A stretch of 64,000 bases of DNA from the NCBI GenBank assembly GCA_022385755.1, contig MU278377.1, positions 226,537 through 290,536 on the forward strand. Direction: 5' to 3'. The stretch is from Trametopsis cervina (lineage: Eukaryota; Basidiomycota; Agaricomycetes; Polyporales; Irpicaceae). The position numbers and the translations under genes were made by a program. Under the pieces are notes generated by a model that was given only the letters and a program-made list of their open reading frames with translations, was not told the DNA's origin and made no database searches. Shown here in pieces: positions 25,044 through 36,490 of this stretch; the first letter of the stretch is position 1, and each line of letters begins with the position of its first letter.

Positions 25044-27939
25044 CTACACAACGATCCCCCGCTAGAGGCTCAAGTGGACGAAGTCGACGGAGCGTTGTTG
25101 ACCTCGGCTTCGACTACTGAAAGCCCTGCTAATGTTGCTGTCCCTCGCTTACAGTTACCCGCCGCTGCTAATGGACTCGTCCTGCGTCACGCGGGTGGCT
25201 TTGCATTGATACAGTTCTTCATGCATAATTATTTGCTTCGACTGTACGTATTGCTCCAACTGGCACTCTTCGGAAATCTTCAGCTTCCATGAACCAGCCT
25301 CGCATGAAGATGCCTCGCTGTTCATCCTGGACCTTTCGTGCTTCTCCCATCATTTTGCTGTGCTTTATTGCTTTTCACTGTACACTTTCTTCTGCATCCA
25401 CCATCATTCCCCACCCTTCATCTCCATCCACTGTTATCCCTTCGTGTGCTATCCCCGTAATTTTGCATCGCGCTCATCCATACCATCTTCTATCGTATTC
25501 TGCTAATCCCTCAGAATTCGCCCGACCTCCGCTCTATTCTTTATCTTCATACGTCCATCCCCATTCCCAATCGCGCACCCCCTAAACACATCCCCCACAC
25601 GCTCCTCACGCCGCTGCTGTCTTAGATGAGTCATAATGATCATTCATGGTATTATCCATCATCGATGAGGAAGTCTGTTGACTCTGTTGAGCGCAGTGAT
25701 TGCCACTCCAAGCGGGTTGAGTCTGATAGGAGTATCCTGCCTGCAGCTGATGGCTCTTCGTCTTATCCGGGGTGCTCATGTTGGGACCTTGCCTCGTGAA
25801 GGATGCGTGGCGATAAAGTCTATGGACGCAATTACGACTGCAGCATTCAGCGGTCTGTTGTAAGATGACGTCTCAAAGGTGCCAATTACCTACACTCAAC
25901 GCACGTTGATCTCGCCGCTATCTATTTCAATCGATACTGATGAGTGTGGCAAACTGTGGCCATCGAACAGGGAAGTGTTTCGCCTTGCCAGGAGCGCACC
26001 GTGATATCAGCTTCCCAAGTGAGAGATCCTCAGCTCTGCATATGACCGCAGTCTGTTTGAGCCGTAGTTGAACCCCACGCCGCTTGAATAATGGTAACCA
26101 AATAGAACCCATACATACACACACAGAACGGTTCTTAGCTCTCTAGAACCTGCAGGCACATCCCTGCAGATATGCGAGGAACGCACCGCTCGCAGGCACC
26201 GCGCACCCCTGTACCTCCGTTCGAGCTGATAATCGATACAAACCCGCGCCACCATCTGCCCCACCTCGCAGCGATGCGCCATCACCCGCTATCCATCACG
26301 CCCGGAGCGCATATCTATCCGCTGGATGCGTTTCGGTTTCGTGAGGATTGACTGACGCTTTTGACGCATCCGAAACAGCTTCGTGATTGGACGAAACACC
26401 GTCGAATTCGTCTGCTGGCCGGCCGCGGCGTGCGTAGATCAGGGTAAGTGCTGAAGGTCTGAAGAGGTACAAGATGAGCAAGGTACGATAACGAGAGATT
26501 CCCGGACTCAGCATGTAAGAGGTGTGGCGAGCCCGGGCACGAGCTTGAGCTTAAGCAACAGATTGACCCTTGGCCAGACCAAACGTGAACATTAGGAAGC
26601 TATAATTCGACACCGCTGACTATTGAGTATACAGACACCCACCTCACATCTCAAACAGATGATAATCCGAGGACGTCGAAGCACTCGATCGCCGAGCACC
26701 CACCCCCAGGATCTGCCATAAACGACAAACGTCAGGAAGCAGAGGAAGAAAGATACCCATTCCCTCCGACCTGTCGGACTTCTACTTGACACGCGTATAC
26801 AGTCGAAGCAAGCACACAGGCTGAGGCATGATGCAACTGGCGTGAACATGTCCTCGTCCTGAGGCATCGTGCCCACGATGTCCTCCTGCTACGAGATCAG
26901 ATGTCGGCTTGCGAGCATCAGCTGTTGATAGTCTCCTGCCGGCGAGCCCGTACGGACAGCGCGAAGGCCAACATCATCGTCGGTGTACCGCCCCGCGTCG
27001 CTGTCGTGGCAGACGTCAGCAACGTGACTGCCGCGAACACTGACATGGCCCACCGATGTCTTCACTTAGACGTGCTGCAGGCTTGCTATACCTCGGGCCA
27101 GCATAAACACCACCCGTCGAATTCGCGAATCCATATAGTTATCCTCAAAGATCACACTGTCGGGCGTTCGAAATCTGCTTCTGTTATCAACCTCAGGTCG
27201 AACGGAAGAGCGTACAGATGGCGGCTTACCGCACGTACGGTTGATGCCCGGGGCTGGCCATCTGACAGCCATCAATCGACCTGGGTGGCTCGTTCCAAGA
27301 CATCGGTTGACACGACTGATGGAGCCTTTCTCTGTTGTCGGGACAAAGGGAAGAGCGTAGTCAGCAACAGGGTCAGCTGCTTTACGTGTATGCCAGGCTA
27401 GAGCAGAAGAAGCGTTCACTACAATGTTCGTGTGAGTAGAATAGAAGTTCAGAGGCGCAGTGGGACACACGCGTGAGGATCTAAGGCGGATCCATTCGAC
27501 GTTGGTGGGTATAGCTAGGAAAAATACACCCAAAGTCTGAGGCAGAGAGAAATATGCGACAGCTATATGTATTGTAAGGTAGCAACAAACCATAGCACAA
27601 TTAAGTTCAGAGATCAAGGAAGAAGAGGAAAACACATCCAGATCATGCGAAAAAAAGACGACAAGAAAGGGAACAATAAGAGACGTGTAGGTAGAAAGTA
27701 GAAGGGTGTATGAGAACGTCTGGGAAAATAAACATAAAGTGCAGATTTCCAGGGTGGCCGGTGGGGGATGTCGGTCGGAAATGCGGGAGATGCTAGGGCA
27801 CGATGAGGCGCGGGCGTTTAATGTGGTGTACCTTCGTGGCAATGATAACTTCGACGATATAGATGTGCATGGAGACCGAAACCAGCAGCGGCTACCTGAG
27901 TAGGGTCCACAGGGGCCGCTGCGCAACCAGGGAAGGAAC
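25044..27939. other. Long intergenic stretch between convergent genes
   Basis: The 3' ends of the BCS1-like and G-alpha genes face each other across 2.9 kb. Between about 26000 and 27060 the minus strand has short open frames, some hydrophobic, but no spliced product I can recognise. A 309-codon minus-strand frame at 27066-27995 overlaps the end of the G-alpha gene and looks like chance. No RNA gene or repeat was found. Confidence 0.5.
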
Positions 27940-29377
27940 CTACAGCAAACCACATTCACGAAGATGCAGTTGCAGCAGGATGTCCTGAATTGCACTCAGA
28001 ACAACTAAGACACAAGAAGAGATCAGCAGAAGTAATATATCGTCACTGCGGAAGTGACGTACACTTGATCTGGTTGGTGTCCGTTGCACATGTGTAGTGT
28101 GCGTAGATCTGTTTCGTTGCCTGGCTCTGGTTGAGCGACACGAAACGGTTGAGTAGATACTGGCATGCGAGGTCGTAGTTGTCGCCGCCTGTGTAGTCTG
28201 GGAAGTAATCACCAAGGGGTGACCTCGGAATCTTCTCCGCAAACAAATCGATCTTGTTCAAGAATAGAATCTACGGGACCGTGCAAGATTAATTAATTAA
28301 CGGTGTTCTTGCGGTATATTACTGTAACACTTACGATGGACGTCTTCACGAACCACCTCGAGTTACATATCGAGTCGAAGAGGGTCAGAGCCTCTTGCAT
28401 ACGGTTCTGAATGAGGGTCGCTTAGTGAACAATGAAACAAAGGAGACAAGGGAAGCACGTACGACGCTTTCATCCTCATACAGCATCTGATCGTACTCGC
28501 TCAAACTGACCAAGAACACCAAGGCCGTGACGTTCTCGAAACAGTGAATCCACTTCTTACGTTCTGACCGTTGACCTCCGACATCGAAGAGCTTGTACGT
28601 CAGCTCGCCAATTTTGAAGGTCGTCTCTGTGATACCAGTCGTCTTCACTCGTGAGCGGAGGATATCCTGGTCTGTGGGCAAGTACCCTGGCGCCGCCATC
28701 CGGTCGATGGCATTGAAGTAGTACACTGCCGAGTCGTTCAGCTGGAACTCGCGGGAGCGGCTTACGGCCTCCCTGACCCCTCGATCTTGCCACAAGCCGC
28801 GGACAGCGTCTGCAACGTCGTTGGGGAGGATATCACCCTCGAGTTGCATGGGGAGGCTGAGGACGATGGATCGTCTGGCGTCGTTTTGTGGCGAGAGTTG
28901 AATGTCTAGCTGGGGCATAGCTTCTAGGATAGCACTACAAGGCGAGTGGGAGTATGAGACGCCCCGTCTGGAGCTGATGGGAAGGACCGGTTAGACGCAC
29001 CGCATAGATTGTATGGTGTTGGAGAATATAATCTCTTTGTACGAGTCCCGCTCAGCCTCGTTGTAACCGCCATGATGAATGAGCTTCATCTGCTTAAGAA
29101 CGGTCGACTGGTGTTACGAAAGGGACGGTAGGACGTCGTGAGTAGGGGGCGAGGCGACCACGTTTGTGATTCCCATACCTTGCCCGACTCTCCAGCACCC
29201 AAAAGCAACATCTTTATCTCATTCTTAGCCAACTGCCTGTCGCGCTTAAGCTGGTTCTCAATCTCGTCGTTGCCTGAGAGTTACGCAGTGAGGCGGCTGA
29301 CACAGAAATGGCCACGGCGGATAAAACTTACGGGCCTTCGCCTCATCGTCGACGACAGACGATTGTGTGCATCCCAT
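27940..29377 (-). CDS. Heterotrimeric G protein alpha subunit (fungal group I, G-alpha-i-like)
   Basis: A membrane-tethered GTPase that relays pheromone or nutrient receptor signals. Seven exons from the start at 29377 (29332-29377, 29179-29273, 29001-29107, 28463-28934, 28335-28406, 28063-28270, 27940-28004) encode 354 residues, the usual family length. The N-terminus MGCTQSS offers Gly2 for myristoylation and Cys3 for palmitoylation. The P-loop is GAGESGKS at 41-48, the switch I arginine lies in RSRVKTTGI (Arg178), and switch II is DVGGQ at 200-204. NKIDLF and TCATDT are the guanine-recognition motifs. The last four residues, CGLL, place a cysteine at position -4, the pertussis-toxin site of group I subunits. 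An intron splits the P-loop coding sequence between Lys47 and Ser48. Confidence 0.97.
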
Positions 29378-31670
29378 GTCGACGAGGTGGTGGTGATAGA
29401 GAAGAAGTTGCTAGGGGGCGAGTGGGGAGGGGATAAGATAGAAAAAGTGAAGAATAAAAATCAAGGAAAGGAGCGGCGAGGGGACCAGCGCAGAGTGATG
29501 GGCAGCCGGGTCGTTGTAGGAAGATGAGACGAAGCTCAGACTCGCGAAACGGAAAAGGCTGGTTAACAACCGCACCCGCAGACGCCCGTTATTCAAATAT
29601 TTTCCGGTCTGCCCATATTTGTTCCGGCCTGCCGCTCCATCACCGGCGACGTTTCCGCTTTCGGTAATCCACCCGGGCCCCGCCCGAGCCTCTTTCGCAT
29701 CCGCACACCTCCAACACCGTCGCGAGCGACAGCCAACAGTTGCAGTCTCTTGGTTCCTGGTGCACTACCGACGACATCGACGACGGACACTGCTAGAGCC
29801 TTTAATTTGTCGTACGTAGCGCAGCGCCTCCATCGCAACGAAATAGACTTTCTTTTCCATCAAAGGGACCTTGGCGCTCAGGCGGATGACCGCTTTCCCA
29901 TGCATTGTCAAGAACAAACACTCTACTACTATAGCTGAGCGTACAAAGGCCAATGCGAGTATCCATGGATAGTCGTCTTTGTCGGTCCAGATACGTTCTA
30001 CGCTGAGATTACTCACTCGCCTTCATTGATCAGCAGCGTTCAACCAAAGGCAGCACGGAGGCACAGGCACCCCGCATCGAAACGCTGAGCCAGATGGCAA
30101 TTCCGCGGCTGGCAGCCTTCTTTTTCCACACAAGTACGATCCGATTCATTTGCGACTCCTATGTGCTGACATGACCGGTCGCCCATCTTCATATCTTTCG
30201 CTGTACTGACTCCATGGGCGGGATCACAACAGCGGTAGTGCGACATTACCGACGCGGAAACTCGTGCTGAGATGATGTCGACCACTCATGTCATACTAGC
30301 ATGTCCTGGATGCACCTGCATTTGGACGGGTCATCAGAGCATAGCATGCTTCAGTTATGATCACACCGGCATGAATCGCATATACGACTTAGTACGGAGT
30401 TCACTCGCTGCGCCTTGATCATAGCCAGACTTACATCTTTCCTGTGTGACCACGCAGAAGCGGAAGTTTCGTGCTTCACCCGCTAGGTTGAAACATGCAA
30501 GCGGCCCAACTTGTCTTGACTTCTCAACGACGATTCATCTCCACAGCGCATCGTAGAAGCGTCGTTCATGCTGTCATTGCGCGCACGTTCTGACCGGAAC
30601 GCTCAGATAATTCCATCCTCGAACAGACTTACGGTATTGAAAGTACGTCACATACCTCGTCGTAGCGGTGAATTGTAGCTCTTCTAGGTCGCAATGATTT
30701 TCGCCATTACAATAGGACGCCGCTACTGAAGGTCCCTTCCCCGCAGTGTCTATTAAGCGAATCATTGTCAGGATGTCGGTGCTGGCTGAGAAAAGTGGCG
30801 CTCCGAGGGTACTTCATTACTCTTGCACCAACACGGTGCGCTCGAGAGAAACATACCCTAAAGCTCTGCTGTGCCTCTTGTACAGCATCTCCCAACGCGC
30901 CTCAATTCTGTGTATCAAGAACCGCGTCTATACTCCCGGAGGTCCTCCGTCTCGCCGCTGAATACTAGACATTCCGGAGACTAATGTATTACTAATGGTC
31001 GGCTATTCCGCTAGGGATCATAGGCCACATCATAGCGTGATATGAACCTGTTACAATCACCTCCACCGCCATTCCCTTCTCGTGCATGTGGCCCCTATCG
31101 GTGTGTCCAATACTCATACCCGGTTACAAATGCGTGAGTTGCTGAACATGTATGCGTATATCAGATTTCGTCTGCTCGCCCTCCAATCCAGCATTTGCCC
31201 ATTCAGATACCCATTATCGACCACTGCTCCTCTACGCCAAGCCACTTAACGGTTGACAGAAACCTCGAAACTGGCGATGTCCAAGCGCTCTACTATGCCC
31301 GCCGAGTCCCAGCGGTGACTAAACGTCCGAGGGGTTCCCCTGGGGGTGGGAACAACTTCCCCAACCCGCGCAGACGCAAGGCACAGCATCAACATCTCGA
31401 TGTGCAAGTTTCGGTTTTGGTCCAACGTCCAGAGCTTGGATGTAGTCAGCCGGGATTCCATCATGCATCGCATTTGTATGCTGGACTGCGTTACGTGGAT
31501 GAATGGAAAGACAGCAGCATTCGATCCGACCGACAATCATCAAGAATCAATGCTGTACAATATCTTCCCAGCATTAGATGTCTTCTGTGGCTGCCGTTCA
31601 ACCGCCCGAAGTTAACGGAGTTTAGCTAGTATAGATAGTGATAATTTATAAGTTTATGTACTAGGTTTAA
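29378..31670. other. Intergenic stretch upstream of the G-alpha gene
   Basis: The first few hundred bases are the promoter and leader of the G-alpha gene (minus strand). Beyond that I find no coding exon with family resemblance, only short overlapping frames on both strands. Confidence 0.55.
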
Positions 31671-31764
31671 GTCACTTTGCCGGAGTGGTTAACGGGATCG
31701 CCTGCTATTTCTAGCTGTCAGCGGTTGTGCTTTGCACGCGAGTGTTCGAATCGCTCAGGTGACG
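31671..31764 (+). tRNA. tRNA-Ser (anticodon GCU) with a 12-nt intron
   Basis: All parts of a type II tRNA can be drawn. The acceptor stem GTCACTT pairs with AGGTGAC (one G-T wobble). The D arm is CCG/CGG around GAGTGGTTAA. The anticodon stem ATCGC pairs with GCGGT, with loop CTGCTA...A and anticodon GCT at 31704-31706. The long variable arm has a GTGC/GCAC stem, and the T arm is GAGTG-TTCGAAT-CGCTC. Nineteen bases separate the anticodon stem strands, seven of loop plus a 12-nt intron (31708-31719) at the canonical place one base 3' of the anticodon. The discriminator is G. A run of six T follows at once. It decodes AGC/AGU serine codons. Confidence 0.92.
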
Positions 31765-31765
31765 C

Positions 31766-31771
31766 TTTTTT
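31766..31771 (+). terminator. RNA polymerase III terminator of the tRNA-Ser gene
   Basis: Six consecutive T, two bases after the discriminator base of the tRNA. Confidence 0.85.
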
Positions 31772-31889
31772 GCAGCTTGCCTTTCACAATCGTGCGGCGT
31801 CATTCCGCCATTTCGCGCTGGTATCACCATCGGTATCATTGACATGCGTAAGCCTGTGCTAGCATAAGTATATCTAATCCCTCTCGTTG

Positions 31890-32556
31890 ATGCAAGCTTT
31901 CATTCAACACGCTCGCGCCCACCTACATCGTATCATGCCTGGCTCGACTGAAGTGAAGCAGAAGTTCCTTTCCTCTCCCCACTTTGCAGTTCTGGGAGCC
32001 TCCAAGGACCAAACTAAGTATGGAACAAGGGTACGAATATCTTGATATCTGGTGGGATTGATATCGGGCTGACAGCTGGCGTGCCTTCCATCCAGGTGTT
32101 GAAATGGTACCAGGCTCGCGACAAGGACGTCACTCCCATCCATCCTGTAAGCTCAGCTAGCCAGATCTTCACTCAGTTTCACTGGCTAAGCTATAGGTAT
32201 ATAGAAAGAGGACGAACTCGAGGGTATCGCCACCCTCCGCACTCTGTCCGATCTTCCGTCGCCCACCGAGACCTCTGTGAGCATCATCACACCCGGCAAG
32301 GTACGCACAGCTCTCCGCGCAGCTGTATCATGGTGGAATCTACTTTTCTTATACGACTTCGACCGTACGACAGATCACGCTTGGAATTTTAGAGCAAGCA
32401 AAGGCTCTCGACATCCCTGCATTGTGGCTGCAGCCCGGCGCAGAAGATGATGCGGTCATTCAGTACATCAAAGATAACGGCCTGTCCGAGAAGGTCATCT
32501 ATGGAGGGCCTTGCATCCTGGTTGAAGGAGACGGGATCATCCGCAGTTTGCTGTAG
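31890..32556 (+). CDS. CoA-binding domain protein (YccU/CoA_binding_2 family)
   Basis: A small Rossmann-fold protein of a family that binds coenzyme A; the physiological role is unknown. Four exons (31890-32030, 32096-32146, 32205-32300, 32374-32556) give 156 residues from the first ATG. The core motifs are FLSSPHFAVLGASKDQTKYG (the nucleotide loop), VLKWYQARDKDVTPIHP, SIITPGKITLGILEQAK, IPALWLQPGAEDD and the end VIYGGPCILVEGDGII. A second in-frame ATG at 31935 would remove the first 15 residues. The longer form begins with a basic, acid-free segment (MQAFIQHARAHLHRI) that could be a mitochondrial presequence, so both starts may be used. The tRNA-Ser gene ends only 126 bp upstream, so the promoter must be very compact. 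Confidence 0.88.
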
Positions 32557-33813
32557 AGTAAGACAAGAGTTGAATGATTTATTTGTATGTTACAGATTCC
32601 AATGTGGAGGGAAGATGCAGTGCGCTATACGACTGACTCTATCATGATGAATTTGTACGAGTTGACTTCACCGGGGGTGGTACCACTCGCTCCGGATGAT
32701 TGTCAACTTGTAAGGCACCGTAGGGTGCTCTTCTATGATCGCAAGTTCCGACAGTCAAGGAGGTGGTCAGTTCAATCTGCACGTTTTGACGACCATCTCA
32801 TCTTCTCATAGTGCCTTAGGAGACCGTGTCTCCCATGCTCCGGAACTGGCATCGTATCGAGCTGAAGGCTTTCACTACCATCCCAACTTCACGTAACAGG
32901 AACACAGAGGAGCATAAGAGCTGAGTGGCTGGGCCACCTGACGACGAACGGATTGACTATGCACTTGCGACCACCCATCCCAGTTTCTTTCGTTCCGTTA
33001 GCTGTTCGCAGCCATTTTCTTGGCATACCGCGTGACCCCGAAGGAGTTAAGATTGGAGAGGGTAAACCGCAGATGAGCTGCATGTGCAATATGACTGAGG
33101 AAAGGAACATCATCGAGCTCGTTGTATCTGATCTTAGTTGAGTGTATTCAGCCTCGATGTAGGATGAAACATTGAAGTACGAACAATGAGACGAAGCTTC
33201 GAGGTAACTCGCTGTACCGCCAAACAGTCAAGACGTCGTTAAGGAGGTTGAACGTATTCAGCCCTCTGCCTGTTGAAGTGAAATGCACAAATACATCCTA
33301 CACCTCAACAGCTCAGTCGGAATCACTGATGCCACGGTATGGCCATAACTTTAGACTAGAGCAAAATCGCCTAGGAAGTTTTGTTACATTCCGCACTTGC
33401 GTGATTTCCCATCGACCGCGCAGTCAAATAAAGAATCCAGGAGATACGGAACCACTTGTGGCTGTGAGAGGTGAATGATCTCGGCATGGCGTGGCTTACC
33501 AAGTACGAGTTCGAAGTATTCAAAGGAAGGTTGCTTTTGCTGCGGCGGCCAGTATAGCATGGCGGATTTCCGCCAAACGGAGATACGGGCTCTGATGACG
33601 CTCCAGCACATCAGTGACGGACGAAGTCACTACATTGACAATGTTCCGCAGCACCATCGTCGCAATTCCGGTTTTGCGAACTCTGCGAGAATTGCACGTG
33701 AGCACTTTTTCACAAATAGCAGTGATCATTTGGCACAGGTATACATGGCCTGGCTCGTGATATAGGCTGGTTACACAGGCGAAAATGTTGTCGAGGATAT
33801 TGCACTTGCCAAA
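32557..33813. other. Intergenic stretch with a possible minus-strand coding fragment
   Basis: No complete gene. On the minus strand, about 33380-33730 encodes protein-like pieces (VLRNIVNVVTSSVTDVLERH, then SPYLRLAEIRHAILAAAAK, and after a possible GTACTT...CACAG intron PQVVPYLLDSLFD). They are bounded by stops and match no family I can name. This may be an eroded or unrecognised gene. Confidence 0.35.
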
Positions 33814-34711
33814 TCAATCTGCCCAGTCTAGCCCAAGGACGTCCTCTTTTCCGCCTCGCACTGCAGCCTCAATGGCCTCTGCGAGTTCTCGAAGGGCCTT
33901 AACGTCTTCTTCCGCGTACGTTCCGCTCTTCCTCGATGACCCATCCAAGTCAGAGGGCGAAATGCCAAGGGCGCGCTGCAGAGCCTCTTCACGGTCCTCG
34001 CCGCGAAGGTTGTCAATAGATCGGAGCAAGTCTCGAAGCTTCGGATGTGAGGCCAAGACCTTTCGTACATTTTGCGAAGTTGCTGTCCACGGTAATGAAT
34101 ATGGGAGCAGGCAGAAGGAACAGCCAACCAGACTTGCCTATGGATTCATATTGATGAATTTGAAGCTGTTTCGGATCATCGCGTTTGAGAGGATCAGGAT
34201 AAGCAGATTCTTCGGGTATATAGGGCCACTTCAGCGATGTGAGAGGTCGGAGAGGCGGCTCGTCCTGCGGTGGAATAGCTTGGTCTGGCGCAGTGTCCAC
34301 TACAAATATTGAATGTTGGTAACAGAACAGGAAGAGTTGATACGCCAGTATTCCTCGAAGTGGTACTTCAGTGACAATCACTTACCTCGGTCCTGTGGCG
34401 TGTTCTCGCCTGCATCTAGCAGACGTGATGTTGAAGGCACATTTGCATCAGTCGTGGCGGAGCATGAGGACTCTATGATGCAGCCAGTTAGTAGGAAGCC
34501 ACAGCACTCGAAACCTCGGATGCATGTACCTTTATGCTGCTTGAAGCACGACACAGAACAACTGCGATGTCAGGAAGATTTCGCAAAAGATTTCAGCGGG
34601 CGAATGGGGAGACAGGAAATTGGGATGTTACTATACCACCATGCATCTTGAACAAGTGTACTTGGATTCGTTCTCTCTACAGATTTGACATGGTGCTCTC
34701 TTGGAAGGCAT
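33814..34711 (-). CDS. HIT-type zinc finger protein (ZNHIT3/Hit1-like)
   Basis: Probably a box C/D snoRNP assembly factor like yeast Hit1 and human ZNHIT3. Five exons from the start at 34711 (34632-34711, 34530-34561, 34386-34472, 34138-34299, 33814-34082) encode 209 residues. The N-terminal zf-HIT finger is nearly ideal: Cys8, Cys11, Cys20, Cys23, Cys28, Cys32, His36 and Cys41, with the signature YCSVSCFKQHK. It is split over three exons. The C-terminal half contains VRKVLASHPKLRDLLRSID and EEALQRALGI, resembling the helical Hit1/ZNHIT3 C-terminal region. The assignment to ZNHIT3 rather than another zf-HIT protein rests on the small size and this tail. The fourth intron (34083-34137) uses a GC donor (AG/GCAAGT), and only that splice keeps the frame. 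Confidence 0.85.
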
Positions 34712-36490
34712 TGTGTAGGGTGTGGTGCGGTGTATGGTAGGCAAACTTCAGCACTGTGACGCTGGCGTCAAACCGGAGTCGATGCTTCTAAATCTGGTCA
34801 GTGGAAGTGGACGATCACCGAAAATGGCAAGTGAGTACGTTCATACTCGGTAATGCATTCCATCCTCCCTCGGTCCACATACACATGCTGTACTCATCTT
34901 CCATAATACATAGAAATTATTGCTGTGTACATACGTACGATGCTACTTAGCGAAATGTGTGAGTCGGGTGAATGGCTCCCTGCTCACCCGGGTCCGGCGC
35001 AAGTTCCTGTATAAGTACGGTGTGGATTCGAGCAGTCATGAGACAAGTTGTGTACGTGTGGATCGCTAACGCTCTAACTAGACCTCAAGCGCAGTTTTCA
35101 AGTTTTCTGTGTGTGCGAGCCTACAGAAGCATACGTGTGAAGTTCAAGGAAGTCTATTTCCCCGGCACAGTCACCGTGCGACTGGTCGCTTTACCTGTTG
35201 ATATTGACAGTCATTGAGTTTGTTCTTGCGCACAGTGTGACTATCGTTAGCGATCCGGTGGTTCTGGCTAAGATATCCGCGGTCAGGAAGATGATTGTCA
35301 CGCTCTATGACGACCAGTGCGGGTGGGGTGTGGGGTGGCTGCGCACACCTATAAATCTCCCAGACATTGCTCCACCCTTTGTTAGCAGGCACAGATTTAA
35401 CACGACCACGGATGTACACAACAGTCAGATGAGCAGAATCTGGTGGGTATACATTAAGGTGCGTAGACAGTGGGAATTAGTATGATTCCCGCAACAACTG
35501 GGAACAGTATCTTGTTGCAACTATCTGTTGCTACGCATGTAGCTGCCCCGTCAGAATCGGCGTTTGCACTGGACGCGCTGCATCCTTGGAACGGAGGTTG
35601 TACCATGAAGCGAAGCAGTAACCGCTTTCCGTGAACCTATACTATTTTTATCGGGAAAGAGGCAGGACTGCGGAGTGACATTGCGGGAGAGATCGTGTGA
35701 ACTGAGCTTCCACGTACGATGCATATTGACTGATCACGGTAAACGTTTGTTCGATAGGCTGTGACGGTATCGATGCGTGACTGCGTGTGACTGGCGTCCT
35801 TCACAAGGGGACTGCATGCAGGTTACGGATTTCGCATCGGCACCAACGGTGAGAATGATATCACGCAGAGATGTCCTTGTGACATCCCTGGGAGACACAA
35901 ATGGATCTTTCAGTACGCCGATGAAGCCTCCAACCGTGTAACGCGCTTACCACTTATGGATGACAACAGCTATATTTACACCCTTCCGCAGCATAATCAT
36001 GAATGATTACTGTAGAGAGCGCGAGAGATGTAATACCTTGCGAATATAAAATACGAAGGCCTCGGAGGCTCATACATAATCTCTTGTCGAGTGATCCTTT
36101 GCGGGGTTATTGCATGGGCAGATGGCTGCGGCGAATGAGGACTTGGCATGTCCACCCTCCCACATGTATGTCTCATGGCTTCATAGTATAGGCACGCGCA
36201 GACCTGAAGACCGCGGCGCAACTTTCGTTGCAGTATGGGCTGTAGTTCTGTCGAGATGCAGCGAAGGCGATGTAGGTACAGAGCCAAGTTATACTGTCAC
36301 AGCCACTAGCGGCAGTGCCGATCTGTGACTCGTGACATACCAAGGAAACTCCAGCGGCTGACTGCTCAAATACATCTCTCACTCGTTCAGATCCCACCGT
36401 CGTTCCCTCTTTCGACTCTACCAGGACTTCGTCTTCCTGCCCCTCGACGACGCCCAGTGCGTCGGTTTGCTCTCTTTCCGGTTATCCCTC
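34712..36490. other. Intergenic stretch, divergent promoters
   Basis: Separates the zf-HIT gene (minus) from the aspartic protease (plus). The last 100 bp before 36491 are pyrimidine-rich, typical of a fungal leader. I see no other coding sequence. Confidence 0.55.

Noticed and set aside
27066..27995. A 309-codon minus-strand frame overlapping the end of the G-alpha gene
   Set aside because: Composition is Cys/Ser/Arg-rich without any motif, it runs into the real final exon of the G-alpha gene in another frame, and no start context or splice structure supports it.
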